A stretch of DNA of 64,000 bases from Oscillospiraceae bacterium (GTDB lineage: Bacteria > Bacillota > Clostridia > Oscillospirales > Ruminococcaceae). The first letter of the stretch is position 1. Every line of letters begins with the position of its first letter. Where the stretch lies: positions 124,001 to 188,000 of the forward strand of contig JAKSPJ010000002.1 of assembly GCA_024404915.1 (NCBI GenBank), written 5' to 3'. The notes below the pieces were generated by a model, which saw only the letters and a list, made by a program, of their open reading frames with translations, did no database searches and was not told the DNA's origin. Positions 25,514-34,038 of the stretch are shown here, one piece after another. A program made the translations under genes and the position numbers.

Positions 25514-27147
25514 TGGTCACACCTCTCATTCGGAAGGCACTGTAATATGTCCTGTATCGTTACCGCATTCTCCAGCCATCCTCTGGATATCCGGCTGGCA
25601 GCAGTCGTATAAAATGCATTTCCGGAAAAGAATTCTCTGGGCGTATCTTCAGAAATCATTTCTCCCTGAGACAAAAAGCCGATGCGGTTTGCATACTGCG
25701 CCGCAAATTCAATATCATGTGTCACCAGCAAAATGGTGATACCCTGTTTCTGCAAAGCCAGCAGCATTTCCCCCAGTCCCTGCCTGGACGCAGCATCCAG
25801 GCCCTTTGTGGGCTCATCCAGTAAAAGGAGCCGTGGTTTCATCAGAAGCACTTTTGCCAGTGCAAGCATCTGCTGCTGCCCGCCGCTCAGATCATAGGGG
25901 TGCTGCGAAAGCATGTCATCCATATCGAAATGATAATCCTTCAGCGTTTCACGGTACTCTGCATCCAATTCTGAAAGTTCTTCCTCTGCCGTGTTATACA
26001 AAAACAAGGTCTGCACATCCTGTGGCAGCATTGCAATGCAGTCCCGATACAGGCTTCCTGATGTATAGGCGGAAATCTTTTTGCCAAATACGGAAACCCT
26101 GCCTGCATATGCCCTGTGAAGTCCGGCTGCCACAGACAATGCGGTGGATTTTCCTGCACCGTTTCCCCCAATCATTCCGTATATTTCCCCCTGCACCACC
26201 TGAAATGTCAGATGCCGAAGGACATCCTTTTCTCTGCGCCCATATCGAAAATACACATCTGAAAAAGCAAGTGCCGTGTCATTCGGCAGCCTTGTATCTT
26301 TCTCCGGAACGGTACTCCTGGAGAAAGAAAGCAGCGGCATAATCTGCTGTCTGGCCTCCCGCACTGAAAGAGGACAGTTTCCCTGCATGTGCAGCCCATG
26401 ATACAGCCGCACCGCCGCCGGCATATCATCCGGCATGTCCCCGTCTGCGGCAGTTTGCAGAATGCTTCTGGGAGAGCCCTGTCTTTCAATCCTGCCATTC
26501 TGCATAATCATCAAATGACTGCACATGGGAATCACTTCCTCCAGACGATGCTCTGCCAGCAAAATCGTAACTGAGAAATCCCGGTTCAGACGCTGCAGCG
26601 TATTCAGAAAATCCGCCGCTGCAATCGGATCCAGCTGGGAGGTTGGCTCATCCAGAAGCAGGAGTTTCGGCTGCATAATCATTACGCCTGCCAGATTCAG
26701 AAGCTGTTTCTGTCCGCCGGAAAGCTCCGCAGGATTGCATTCCAGCCATTCTTCCATTCCAAAATATGCAGCCATCTCTGCTATTCTCCGCCGGATTACT
26801 TCAGTAGGATATCCCAAATTTTCCAGGCCAAATGCCAGTTCATGCCAGACACGGTCTGTCACAATCTGCTGTTCCGGATGCTGCATGACAAAGCCGATAT
26901 CAGCCGCAGTGATGCCTGTTTGTGCTTCTGCAATATCCATTCCTTCCAATGTGACAGTACCGCTTTTTTCGCAGAGGGGCATCAGCTCCCGTTTACACAT
27001 CCGCAGCAGAGTAGACTTGCCGCAGCCTGTTGCACCGCACAGAATTGCAAATGCACCCGCCTCAACGGAGAAAGAAATATCCGATAATACAGGTGTATTG
27101 CATTCAGGGAATGTGACACTCAGATTTTTCGCAGCAAGCATTTCCAT
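25510..27147 (-). CDS. ECF transporter ATPase, two fused ABC domains
   Basis: The protein has 545 residues and two complete ABC ATPase domains in one chain. The first has GATGCGKST, LSGGQKQ and LLLLDEPTSQLD. The second, from about residue 290, has GGNGAGKST, LSGGQQQ and LLLLDEPTKGLD. In most ECF systems these are two proteins; the fused form occurs in dedicated systems such as YkoD and CbrU-type proteins. It powers the ecfT/S membrane complex. The start has AAAGGAG and overlaps the 3' end of ecfT by 28 bases. Confidence 0.92.
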   Translation of the reverse strand: MEMLAAKNLSVTFPECNTPVLSDISFSVEAGAFAILCGATGCGKSTLLRMCKRELMPLCEKSGTVTLEGMDIAEAQTGITAADIGFVMQHPEQQIVTDRVWHELAFGLENLGYPTEVIRRRIAEMAAYFGMEEWLECNPAELSGGQKQLLNLAGVMIMQPKLLLLDEPTSQLDPIAAADFLNTLQRLNRDFSVTILLAEHRLEEVIPMCSHLMIMQNGRIERQGSPRSILQTAADGDMPDDMPAAVRLYHGLHMQGNCPLSVREARQQIMPLLSFSRSTVPEKDTRLPNDTALAFSDVYFRYGRREKDVLRHLTFQVVQGEIYGMIGGNGAGKSTALSVAAGLHRAYAGRVSVFGKKISAYTSGSLYRDCIAMLPQDVQTLFLYNTAEEELSELDAEYRETLKDYHFDMDDMLSQHPYDLSGGQQQMLALAKVLLMKPRLLLLDEPTKGLDAASRQGLGEMLLALQKQGITILLVTHDIEFAAQYANRIGFLSQGEMISEDTPREFFSGNAFYTTAASRISRGWLENAVTIQDILQCLPNERCDQ

Positions 27148-27998
27148 GTCAGAATCTCCTTTCCTTCATGAATCAGAGGCAGCGATGCCAGAATAACATA
27201 TATGCCTGTGATGCCGATATTCATGACAGAGCAGGACGGCACCACAACCACAGGGTAATACTGCCACTGACCATAACCCTCTGCGGCGGCCCATACCACA
27301 GAGGCAGCCATCACCAGACTGACTGCTGTCAGCACCAGGTCATACCCTGTCCAGCGATAATGCGTAAAGCTGCTCCGCTTCTGTACACCATAGCCCCTTG
27401 CCGCCATGCTGTTTGCCGTGATAATGCCGTTTTCCAACGCCCAGGAAAGCAGTACGGAAAACACACGCAGCGAGATGCGTATATCATCAATCAGATGATT
27501 CTCCCGATACATTCCCAGTGCTTTCTGAGCCTGATGGATTTTTTTCAGCTGTCCCTGATAAACTGAGATATTCCGCAGTGCCATGGAAAACACCAGTGCC
27601 AGCTTCGGGGAAAGACAGCGCAGCAGATAGAATATTTTTTCACTGTTCATCAGCAGCGTGAAATTCTGAAACCAATAAAGCACTGCGGACAGCCGCATGC
27701 CAGCCATAACCCCGTACAATATTGCTTCCAGCGTGACTGCACGCTGATTCATAAAAAACAATATGGTAGTGCCATGTTGATTCCAAAGGGGATTCAGGAC
27801 AGCAATCACCAGCGGCATGGACAGTGCAAAAAAGTGGAATCTCCAATTCGTCATTCCTTTCTGCATAACATAAAATGCCGCAGCACACAGCAGGGAAAAT
27901 CCCAGCAGAATCATATTATCACTGAACATGGCAATGCCGGCCGTCAGCAGCAAATGCACTGTCACTGCTGTGGGATTCATCTCCTGAAAATGTCGCAT
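27120..27998 (-). CDS. ecfT: ECF transporter transmembrane (T) component
   Basis: The protein has 292 residues from the ATG at 27998 (AGGTG upstream; an alternative ATG is at 27980). Several membrane helices are followed by the coupling region that contacts the ATPases, with MALRNISVYQGQLKKIHQAQKALG and the Ala-Arg-Gly motif in SMAARGYGV. These are features of CbiQ/EcfT family proteins. It is the first gene of the transporter operon. A terminator hairpin ends just before its ribosome site. Confidence 0.87.
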   Translation of the reverse strand: MRHFQEMNPTAVTVHLLLTAGIAMFSDNMILLGFSLLCAAAFYVMQKGMTNWRFHFFALSMPLVIAVLNPLWNQHGTTILFFMNQRAVTLEAILYGVMAGMRLSAVLYWFQNFTLLMNSEKIFYLLRCLSPKLALVFSMALRNISVYQGQLKKIHQAQKALGMYRENHLIDDIRISLRVFSVLLSWALENGIITANSMAARGYGVQKRSSFTHYRWTGYDLVLTAVSLVMAASVVWAAAEGYGQWQYYPVVVVPSCSVMNIGITGIYVILASLPLIHEGKEILTWKCLLRKI

Positions 27999-28016
27999 AA
28001 TACACCTCTGCTTTAT

Positions 28017-28140
28017 AAAAAAGCAAACCCACCCGACACAGCTGTTCCCTCTCTCAGGGCTGTCATCAGGTGGATGCTTCTGACGGAAGACGCAATCATA
28101 CAGAATCATCCGGGACACGGAATGTGCCCCCGGCACCATA
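28017..28140 (-). promoter_or_regulatory. Structured leader with terminator upstream of ecfT (candidate riboswitch or attenuator)
   Basis: Read on the minus strand, the 150 bases between the acyl-CoA synthetase stop and ecfT begin with a GC-rich hairpin (28133-28110, CCGGG..CAC with GTGTCCCGG). A middle segment follows, then a strong hairpin (28073-28029, CCACCTGATGACAGC with GCTGTGTCGGGTGG) and TTTTTT (28022-28017). The T tract ends 19 bases before the ecfT start, leaving no room for another promoter. ecfT must therefore be transcribed through this element. I could not match it to cobalamin, TPP, SAM or THF consensus. Confidence 0.6.
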
Positions 28141-28150
28141 CGACTTTGTC

Positions 28151-29821
28151 TTACTTTGTTTCTTCATCATTGTGACGAATCTGTGCACGCTTAATCTTTC
28201 CGCCAAGGGTTTTCGGCAGCTCGTCCACATATTCAATCACACGGGGATACTTGTAAGGAGCCGTTTCTTTCTTAACATGCTCCTGCAGTTCCTTGGTCAG
28301 TTCAGGGGAAGGGGTATAGCCCTTTGCCAGAACAACCGTTGCTTTGACAACCTGGCCACGGACCGGGTCCGGTGCGCCGGTAATGGCAGATTCCACCACA
28401 GCCGGATGAGTCAGCAATGCGCTCTCGACCTCGAAAGGTCCGATACGGTAGCCGGAGCACTTAATCACATCATCGTTTCTTCCCACAAACCAGATATAGC
28501 CGTGAGAATCACGCCATGCCACATCTCCTGTGTCATAGTTTTCACCGCCCAGAACAGCTTCTGTCAGCTCCGGATTTTTGTAGTAAGCAGAGAACAGACC
28601 CACAGGATGGACCTTATCAATACCACAGGCAGTAATGATACCCTCCTCGCCGTCTTCACATTCCGTGCCGTCCTCACGGAGCAGATGAATGTTATACAGC
28701 GGAGAAGCCTTTCCTGTGGAACCGGGTTTCGGATCAATCCACGGGAAATTCGCAATCAGAACCGTACCCTCTGTCTGACCGAAGCCTTCACGCATTTTCT
28801 TTCCTGTCAATTCATAAATGCGGTTGAACACTTCCGGATTCAACGGTTCACCTGCATTACAGAAATTCTGAATAGAAGATAAATCATACTGTGTCATGTC
28901 TTCCTGGAGCATAAAGCGGTACATGGTCGGCGGTGCACAGAATGTTGTCAGCTTATACTGGCTGATGACAGACAGAATATCCTTCGCATTGAATCTGCCT
29001 GTGAAATCATATACAAACTGGATTGCGCCGCAAATCCACTGGCCATAGATTTTGCCCCAGCCGAACTTTGCCCAGCCGGAATCAGAGATGGACATATGCA
29101 GTTTGTTATCCTGCACCTGATGCCAGTATTTCGCTGTGACGATATGGCCAAGGGGGTGCGCATAATTGTGGCAGACCATTTTCGGCATTCCGGTAGAACC
29201 AGATGTGAAATAAATCAGCATAGTATCCTTTGCAGTGGTTGCCTGGTCATCTGTAGGACGTTCAAACGTATCCGGATACTTTGCAATTTCCTCTGTAAAG
29301 AAATCCCAGCCCTCATGGGGTTCTGCAACGGCAATACATTTTTTCAGAGTGGTGATTTCCCTGGCTGCGCCATCCACCTGTGTGCGGATATATGCATCAT
29401 CGCAGGCAATGATTGCGGAGACACCTGCCATATTGCCACGGTATGCGATATCGTGGGTTGTAAACAGCAGATTGCCCGGAATCAGAATGACACCCAGTTT
29501 ATGCAGGGCAGTGGCAATCACCCAGTATTCCCAGCGGCGTCTCAGAATCAGAAGAACTACATCTCCTTTTCTCAGGCCGATGCTGCGGAAATAATGGCAT
29601 GCCTGATTGGACAAACGGGAAATCTCTGAAAATGTAAAGGTACGCTCTTCCTTATCCTTGCTCAGCCAGAGAAGAGCCTTTTTCTCCGGGTCCTGCTTGG
29701 CCCATTCATCCACAATATCCCAGCCGAAATTGAAGTTCTCAGGAACATTCACACGGTAGTTTTCCAGAAAATCCTCATAGGAATCAAATTCAATTCGAGG
29801 TAAAAAACGATCTAAAAGCAT
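28151..29821 (-). CDS. Acyl-CoA synthetase (AMP-forming), acetate or medium-chain type
   Basis: The protein has 556 residues. It activates a carboxylic acid to an acyl-CoA through an acyl-adenylate. The AMP-binding motif is YFTSGSTGMPK (P-loop). GFGQTEG, YDTGDVAWRDSHGYIWFVGR and the hinge DDVIKCSGYRIGPFEVE follow, and the catalytic Lys is in GKIKR. The overall pattern fits the MACS-like/acetyl-CoA synthetase-like group of anaerobes; the substrate cannot be set from sequence. It starts 14 bases after an XRE-cupin regulator, with an AAGGAG site, and the pair forms an operon. The ecf operon may be read from the same transcript. Confidence 0.9.
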   Translation of the reverse strand: MLLDRFLPRIEFDSYEDFLENYRVNVPENFNFGWDIVDEWAKQDPEKKALLWLSKDKEERTFTFSEISRLSNQACHYFRSIGLRKGDVVLLILRRRWEYWVIATALHKLGVILIPGNLLFTTHDIAYRGNMAGVSAIIACDDAYIRTQVDGAAREITTLKKCIAVAEPHEGWDFFTEEIAKYPDTFERPTDDQATTAKDTMLIYFTSGSTGMPKMVCHNYAHPLGHIVTAKYWHQVQDNKLHMSISDSGWAKFGWGKIYGQWICGAIQFVYDFTGRFNAKDILSVISQYKLTTFCAPPTMYRFMLQEDMTQYDLSSIQNFCNAGEPLNPEVFNRIYELTGKKMREGFGQTEGTVLIANFPWIDPKPGSTGKASPLYNIHLLREDGTECEDGEEGIITACGIDKVHPVGLFSAYYKNPELTEAVLGGENYDTGDVAWRDSHGYIWFVGRNDDVIKCSGYRIGPFEVESALLTHPAVVESAITGAPDPVRGQVVKATVVLAKGYTPSPELTKELQEHVKKETAPYKYPRVIEYVDELPKTLGGKIKRAQIRHNDEETK

Positions 29822-29835
29822 TTGTATTCTCCTTA

Positions 29836-30381
29836 TTATTCTGCAATCATTGTCAGGAAACGTGCCTTGGTATCACCGACACAGCGCTGTCCATGTGCAT
29901 ATGCCGGATTAAAGTAAATGGAATCGCCCTCGTGGAGTACAATTTCCTGGTCATCAAACACCACGGCAATGCTGCCCTTCAGCACCAGATTAAACTCCTG
30001 ACCTGTATGGGTAACCAGCTTCACCGGCTCGTCTGAGGGTTCCAGTGTAACAAGCAGCGGCTGCATGATCTTATCCGCAAAGCGGAATGCCAGATCACGG
30101 AAGCGATAGCCGGGAAAACGGCTGATGCTCTTGCCCATGCCTCTGCGCACCACCTGAAATGTATCAATACGGGAAGGCTCACCTGTCACAAGTTCATTGA
30201 AATCCACATTGAATTTATTGGCAATTTCATAAATCACGCTGATCGGATAATCACCATTCTCCTCAAAACAACAGTACTGCTCCTCTGTCAGCTGCAATTC
30301 TTCTGCAAGTTTTGCCTGTGTATAGCCGCAGATTTCCCGCAGCTCCCGGATTCTTGCACTGATCTCATTGATTTTCTCCAT
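29836..30381 (-). CDS. XRE-family regulator with C-terminal cupin domain
   Basis: The protein has 181 residues. Residues about 8-65 are an XRE helix-turn-helix (IRELREICGYTQAKLAEELQLT, then EIANKFNV). Residues about 110-180 form a small cupin barrel with THTGQEFNLVLKGSIAVVFDD and EGDSIYFNPAYAHGQRC, which should sense a small ligand. This regulator is commonly found directly upstream of AMP-binding acyl-CoA synthetases in Firmicutes, so it probably responds to a related acid or CoA ester. The start has AAAGAGG. Confidence 0.9.
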   Translation of the reverse strand: MEKINEISARIRELREICGYTQAKLAEELQLTEEQYCCFEENGDYPISVIYEIANKFNVDFNELVTGEPSRIDTFQVVRRGMGKSISRFPGYRFRDLAFRFADKIMQPLLVTLEPSDEPVKLVTHTGQEFNLVLKGSIAVVFDDQEIVLHEGDSIYFNPAYAHGQRCVGDTKARFLTMIAE

Positions 30382-30404
30382 TGTGATACCTCTTTCACAT
30401 TATG

Positions 30405-30432
30405 GCGCAGAAAAAAACGATTTGTTCTGCGC
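30405..30432 (-). promoter_or_regulatory. Inverted repeat in the XRE-cupin leader
   Basis: GCGCAGAA and TTCTGCGC, eight-base perfect arms 12 bases apart, lie 24 bases before the XRE-cupin start. It may be an operator for self-regulation or an RNA hairpin next to the ribosome site. Confidence 0.45.
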
Positions 30433-30545
30433 AGTCTTTATTCTTCGGGGCATCATTTTATCCCCCGCATTCTCTGTATCATCATGCAAAATGCATGCCG
30501 GAACATCTTGCCGCTGCACAGCAGATGCAATGTGATATCGCCTCA

Positions 30546-30575
30546 ATTATATCACAGCGGACCTGCTTTTGTCAA
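30546..30575 (-). promoter_or_regulatory. Promoter for the XRE-cupin and acyl-CoA synthetase operon
   Basis: On the minus strand TTGACA (30575-30570), 18 bases, TATAAT (30551-30546). The leader of about 160 bases holds the inverted repeat at 30405-30432. Confidence 0.82.
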
Positions 30576-30730
30576 TATTCCTGCAATAGAATTTTCGGTG
30601 CTTTCCCTCTGAAAGATTCTGTGAAAATGAACATTTTCATTTTAAGGCAGATGCCGGGCCGTACAGATTTTCCACCTGCTTTGTGCGATATTCTATTACA
30701 TGATTTCTGCATTACTGCCCCGAATTCTGC

Positions 30731-30759
30731 TTGACGAATAACGCTGAATATGGTATAAT
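30731..30759 (+). promoter_or_regulatory. Promoter for cysS
   Basis: TTGACG (30731-30736), 17 bases, TATAAT (30754-30759); the transcript should begin near 30766, about 83 bases before the start. Confidence 0.82.
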
Positions 30760-30848
30760 AGGAGTATCTGAAAATATATTCGGCATACCGCATGCCCGCC
30801 GGAATTTCACAGGCTGTGCGGCGTGCCCTTTGGAAAGGTGTAATCAAT

Positions 30849-32258
30849 ATGCTGCTTTATAACTCACTCACCAGACAAAAAGATACATTTAAAACCGCTG
30901 AGCCGGGAAAGGTGAAAATGTACACCTGCGGCCCTACCGTATATCACTATGCACATATCGGCAATCTCCGCACATACATTATGGAAGATGTGCTGGAGAA
31001 ATATCTGACCTACTCCGGCAACGAGGTACTCCGCATCATGAACATCACCGACGTGGGACATCTCACATCTGACGGTGACACCGGCGACGACAAAATGCTG
31101 AAGGGCGCAAAGCGTGAGCATAAAACGGTTATGGAAATCGCAGAGTACTACACAAACGCCTTCTTTGAAGACTGCCGCAAGCTGAATATCAAGAAGCCGG
31201 AATGCGTACAGCCTGCCACCGGATGCATCGATGATTTTATCCGTGTGATTCTTTCTCTCCTGGAAAAAGGCTATGCCTATGAAGCAGGCGGAAATGTCTA
31301 TTTTGACACATCCAAACTTGAGCATTATTATCGTTTCCACGATTTCCGTGAAGAGGATCTGGAAGTTGGTGTCCGTGAGGGCGTAGAATCCGATGAGAAC
31401 AAGCGCAGCAAGGCAGATTTCGTGCTTTGGTTCACAAAGTCCAAATTTGATGACCAGGAACTGAAATGGGACAGCCCCTGGGGCGTCGGCTATCCGGGCT
31501 GGCACATTGAGTGCTCCTGCATCAGCATGAAATATGCAGGCGAGACACTGGACCTGCACTGCGGCGGCATTGACAATGTCTTCCCGCACCACACCAACGA
31601 AATTGCACAGAGCGAGGCATATCTGGGACATGAGTGGTGCCCGCAGTGGTTCCACGTGCTGCACCTCAATACCAACAGCGGAAAAATGAGCAAGTCCAAG
31701 GGCGAATTCCTGACAGTATCTCTGCTGGAGGAAAAGGGCTATTCTCCCATGGCATACCGCTTCTTCTGCCTCCAGTCCCACTACCGGAAATCTCTGGTCT
31801 TCACCTGGGAAAACCTGGACAACGCACAGGCTGCCTACAATAAACTGCTGGCTCGCATCGCACCGCTGACACAGACTGCTGATACCGCTTCCGAGGAAGA
31901 AACTGCAAATCTTCTGAAGGCCTATACGGAAGCAATGGACAATGACCTGAACACCGCACAGGCTGTTACTGTCCTGTATGATATTCTGAAAGCAGATGCA
32001 TCTGCCGCGTCCAAACTGGCTGCCATTGCAGATATCGACAAGACACTCTCACTGAATCTGATTGAGAACGCAAAGGCATTGACACAGAACGACACTGCAC
32101 AGGATATTCCTGAAGAAGTACTTGCACTGGTAGAAGAACGCAGGAACGCCCGCAAGGAGAAAGATTTTGCCCGGGCAGATGCCATTCGTGACCAGATTAC
32201 TGCGTTGGGATGGACAATTCGTGAAACAAGACAAGGCACAGAAATTACAAAAATCTGA
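30849..32258 (+). CDS. cysS: Cysteinyl-tRNA synthetase
   Basis: The protein has 469 residues from the ATG at 30849 (GGAAAGGTG upstream); the frame extends 19 codons upstream without support. It charges tRNA-Cys in the cytoplasm. The zinc-site Cys and HIGH motif are in CGPTVYHYAHIGNLRTYI, the other zinc ligands in HIECSCISMKYAGETLDLHCGG and FPHHTNEIAQSE, and KMSKS in NSGKMSKSKGEF. The C-terminal helical DALR-like region and a NARKEKDFARADAIRDQI tail are present. It is transcribed alone and ended by a terminator. Confidence 0.96.
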   Translation: MLLYNSLTRQKDTFKTAEPGKVKMYTCGPTVYHYAHIGNLRTYIMEDVLEKYLTYSGNEVLRIMNITDVGHLTSDGDTGDDKMLKGAKREHKTVMEIAEYYTNAFFEDCRKLNIKKPECVQPATGCIDDFIRVILSLLEKGYAYEAGGNVYFDTSKLEHYYRFHDFREEDLEVGVREGVESDENKRSKADFVLWFTKSKFDDQELKWDSPWGVGYPGWHIECSCISMKYAGETLDLHCGGIDNVFPHHTNEIAQSEAYLGHEWCPQWFHVLHLNTNSGKMSKSKGEFLTVSLLEEKGYSPMAYRFFCLQSHYRKSLVFTWENLDNAQAAYNKLLARIAPLTQTADTASEEETANLLKAYTEAMDNDLNTAQAVTVLYDILKADASAASKLAAIADIDKTLSLNLIENAKALTQNDTAQDIPEEVLALVEERRNARKEKDFARADAIRDQITALGWTIRETRQGTEITKI

Positions 32259-32263
32259 TACGG

Positions 32264-32295
32264 AAAGCAGGTTCAGAAATGAACCTGCTTTTTTA
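32264..32295 (+). terminator. Rho-independent terminator after cysS
   Basis: AAAGCAGGTTCA pairs with TGAACCTGCTTT around GAAA, followed by TTTT. Confidence 0.92.
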
Positions 32296-32617
32296 CTTCC
32301 CATTTCTTCTATTTCTTAATATCCTTTGAAGATTTATGAAAACATCTTGCTTTTTTCGATTATATGTGATATAGTGCAATCAGATTGTTACCATATATGA
32401 TTATTGCACATTTGTCAGAATTATGATTTTGTTTCCGTATTTGCAGACAAGATTGCCTTCTGATTTTAGTTAGACATTGCGTCTTATTCATGCAAATAAA
32501 AAACAGGACGTCACAGTTTAAAATGCAAAATCTGCATATTTTCGCACAAATCTTATTGTTATTTATCATTTTCTGAAACATTCACCATAATTTCACAGAA
32601 TAAACATATTTAGAAGC
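32296..32617. other. AT-rich intergenic DNA, no gene seen
   Basis: About 320 bases between the cysS terminator and the ROK promoter have frequent stops in all frames and no strong hairpin. The region may hold upstream regulator sites, but none stands out. Confidence 0.5.
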
Positions 32618-32656
32618 TATAATAATCACTATAAAAAGGAATAATGGTATTATTCC
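32618..32656 (+). promoter_or_regulatory. -10 box and palindromic operator of the ROK-type gene
   Basis: TATAAT (32618-32623) has only a weak -35. Just past the expected start point lies a perfect palindrome, GGAATAAT-GGT-ATTATTCC (32638-32656). Its place fits a repressor site, probably for the ROK-type protein itself. Confidence 0.6.
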
Positions 32657-32706
32657 GACTCTGTATATTTTCAAACATTCTATATAAATGAAAAGGGGAT
32701 ATCATT

Positions 32707-33906
32707 ATGGATACAAAAGGAATCAGCAAACTGGATTTAAAACGTAGAAACCGCAGACAAATTCTGCTTTCCATCCGTCAGAATGGTCAGCTTGCAAGAG
32801 TTGACATCGCATCTCAGCTTTCTCTGACACGTGCCGCTGTTACCATCATTACAAACCAGATGATTTCACAGGGCATTCTGGAAGATATGAACGGCCCGGT
32901 TGCAGAGCCTTCCAATCTGCCGAAGAAGAAAGGCCGCAAGAAGACCATGATCCGCATCAACCCTACCTACAAATATGTGCTGGGTGCGGTCATCAGCAAG
33001 AACAGCATCAGCGTTGGTTTGTCCAATCTCGCTATGGAATCTGTGTACAGCACTTCCAGAGGAATTGATGAAGACACGCCTACAGATGAAATCATTGCAT
33101 TCATTGTCAATAACTGCCGTGAGATTATGAAGAAGCACTCTCTCGTCAACAAGCAGCTGCTTGGCCTGGGCATCGGCATTATTCCTGCATACAGCACCAA
33201 GCTGCGCGGTGAAATCAAGGAAGGCGTTATGTGCTATGATAAGCTCGCCTATCTGCTGGAGATGGAGCTTTCCATCCCGGTTATGGCAGACGATGCCATC
33301 CGCCTCTTTGCACAGGCAAATATTGACTACAATAATTCCGAAACAGCAAACCAGATTCTTGTTTACTCCGGTCAGGAGTATCACTCCATGATTATCAGCG
33401 GAAACGAAGTAATCGGCGGCTGCAACAAGGACAGCGCATCTGTCAACAGAGTGGTTGTTGATGTGAACGGTGCCGAGATCGAAGGCTTCCCGAAAGGCAG
33501 TGTACAGGCGGAGCTGACACGTCCTGAGCTTCTGAAGAGGATTTCTGCAATCATGGGCAAAGAGATGAACATTGACCAGGTGAATGAGGCATATTCTGCT
33601 GGTGATGAAACTGTTACGCAATTCATCGAAGGCGTGCTGGACAAGCTTGCATTCATGCTGTATAATTACAGCACGATGGTCGGCGCAACCCGTGTCACAC
33701 TGCAGGATTTCATGCTTTGTGACAAATCCCATGAGGTACTGCAAAACAAGATAAATGCGCTGGCAGGCAAAGAGGATCTCATCAAGGTTGTATACAGCCC
33801 GATTGAAGGTGACTCTGCATTCCTGGCAGGCTGTGTTCTGGCTGCTGAGAAACAGTTCTATGAGATGGGCGGTCTGTTGCCCAGCGAGCTGCTCTCACAG
33901 CAATAA
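32707..33906 (+). CDS. ROK-family transcriptional regulator (NagC/XylR-like)
   Basis: The protein has 399 residues. Residues about 10-75 are a winged helix-turn-helix of the NagC/Mlc type (RRNRRQILLSIRQNGQLARVDIASQLSLTRAAVT). The rest follows the ROK sugar-kinase fold, with LGLGIGIIPAYS near residue 155 and VMADDAIRLFAQAN near residue 196. The ATP-phosphate motif DxGxT and the zinc motif CxCGxxGCxE of true ROK proteins are not present. It is probably a sugar-responsive repressor without kinase activity. It stands alone; the palindrome before it suggests autoregulation. Confidence 0.82.
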   Translation: MDTKGISKLDLKRRNRRQILLSIRQNGQLARVDIASQLSLTRAAVTIITNQMISQGILEDMNGPVAEPSNLPKKKGRKKTMIRINPTYKYVLGAVISKNSISVGLSNLAMESVYSTSRGIDEDTPTDEIIAFIVNNCREIMKKHSLVNKQLLGLGIGIIPAYSTKLRGEIKEGVMCYDKLAYLLEMELSIPVMADDAIRLFAQANIDYNNSETANQILVYSGQEYHSMIISGNEVIGGCNKDSASVNRVVVDVNGAEIEGFPKGSVQAELTRPELLKRISAIMGKEMNIDQVNEAYSAGDETVTQFIEGVLDKLAFMLYNYSTMVGATRVTLQDFMLCDKSHEVLQNKINALAGKEDLIKVVYSPIEGDSAFLAGCVLAAEKQFYEMGGLLPSELLSQQ

Positions 33907-33925
33907 TAGCAATAATATGATCTGA

Positions 33926-33960
33926 AAAAAATGTGCACTGTCAGACAGTGCACATTTTTT
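33926..33960. terminator. Bidirectional terminator between the ROK-type gene and pheA
   Basis: ATGTGCACTGTC and GACAGTGCACAT form a near-continuous palindrome flanked by A and T tracts, so it can end both the ROK-type gene and the convergent aro operon. Confidence 0.9.
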
Positions 33961-33973
33961 ATACCCTTTTCTA

Positions 33974-33989
33974 AATTACAATTGTAATT
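33974..33989. repeat. 16-bp perfect palindrome downstream of pheA
   Basis: AATTACAATTGTAATT lies between the shared terminator and the pheA stop. It could be a protein-binding site; its position, 3' to both genes, gives no clear role. Confidence 0.4.
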
Positions 33990-34038
33990 GCCGAAGCTTT
34001 TCAAAAAGCCCGTCTTATTCTGTGATGCTATTTACCCC

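Noticed and set aside
28017..28140. Cobalamin or TPP riboswitch before ecfT
   Set aside because: The GCCACTG and TPP CTGAGA..CCTGAT cores are not present in the right order. The element is kept as unclassified.
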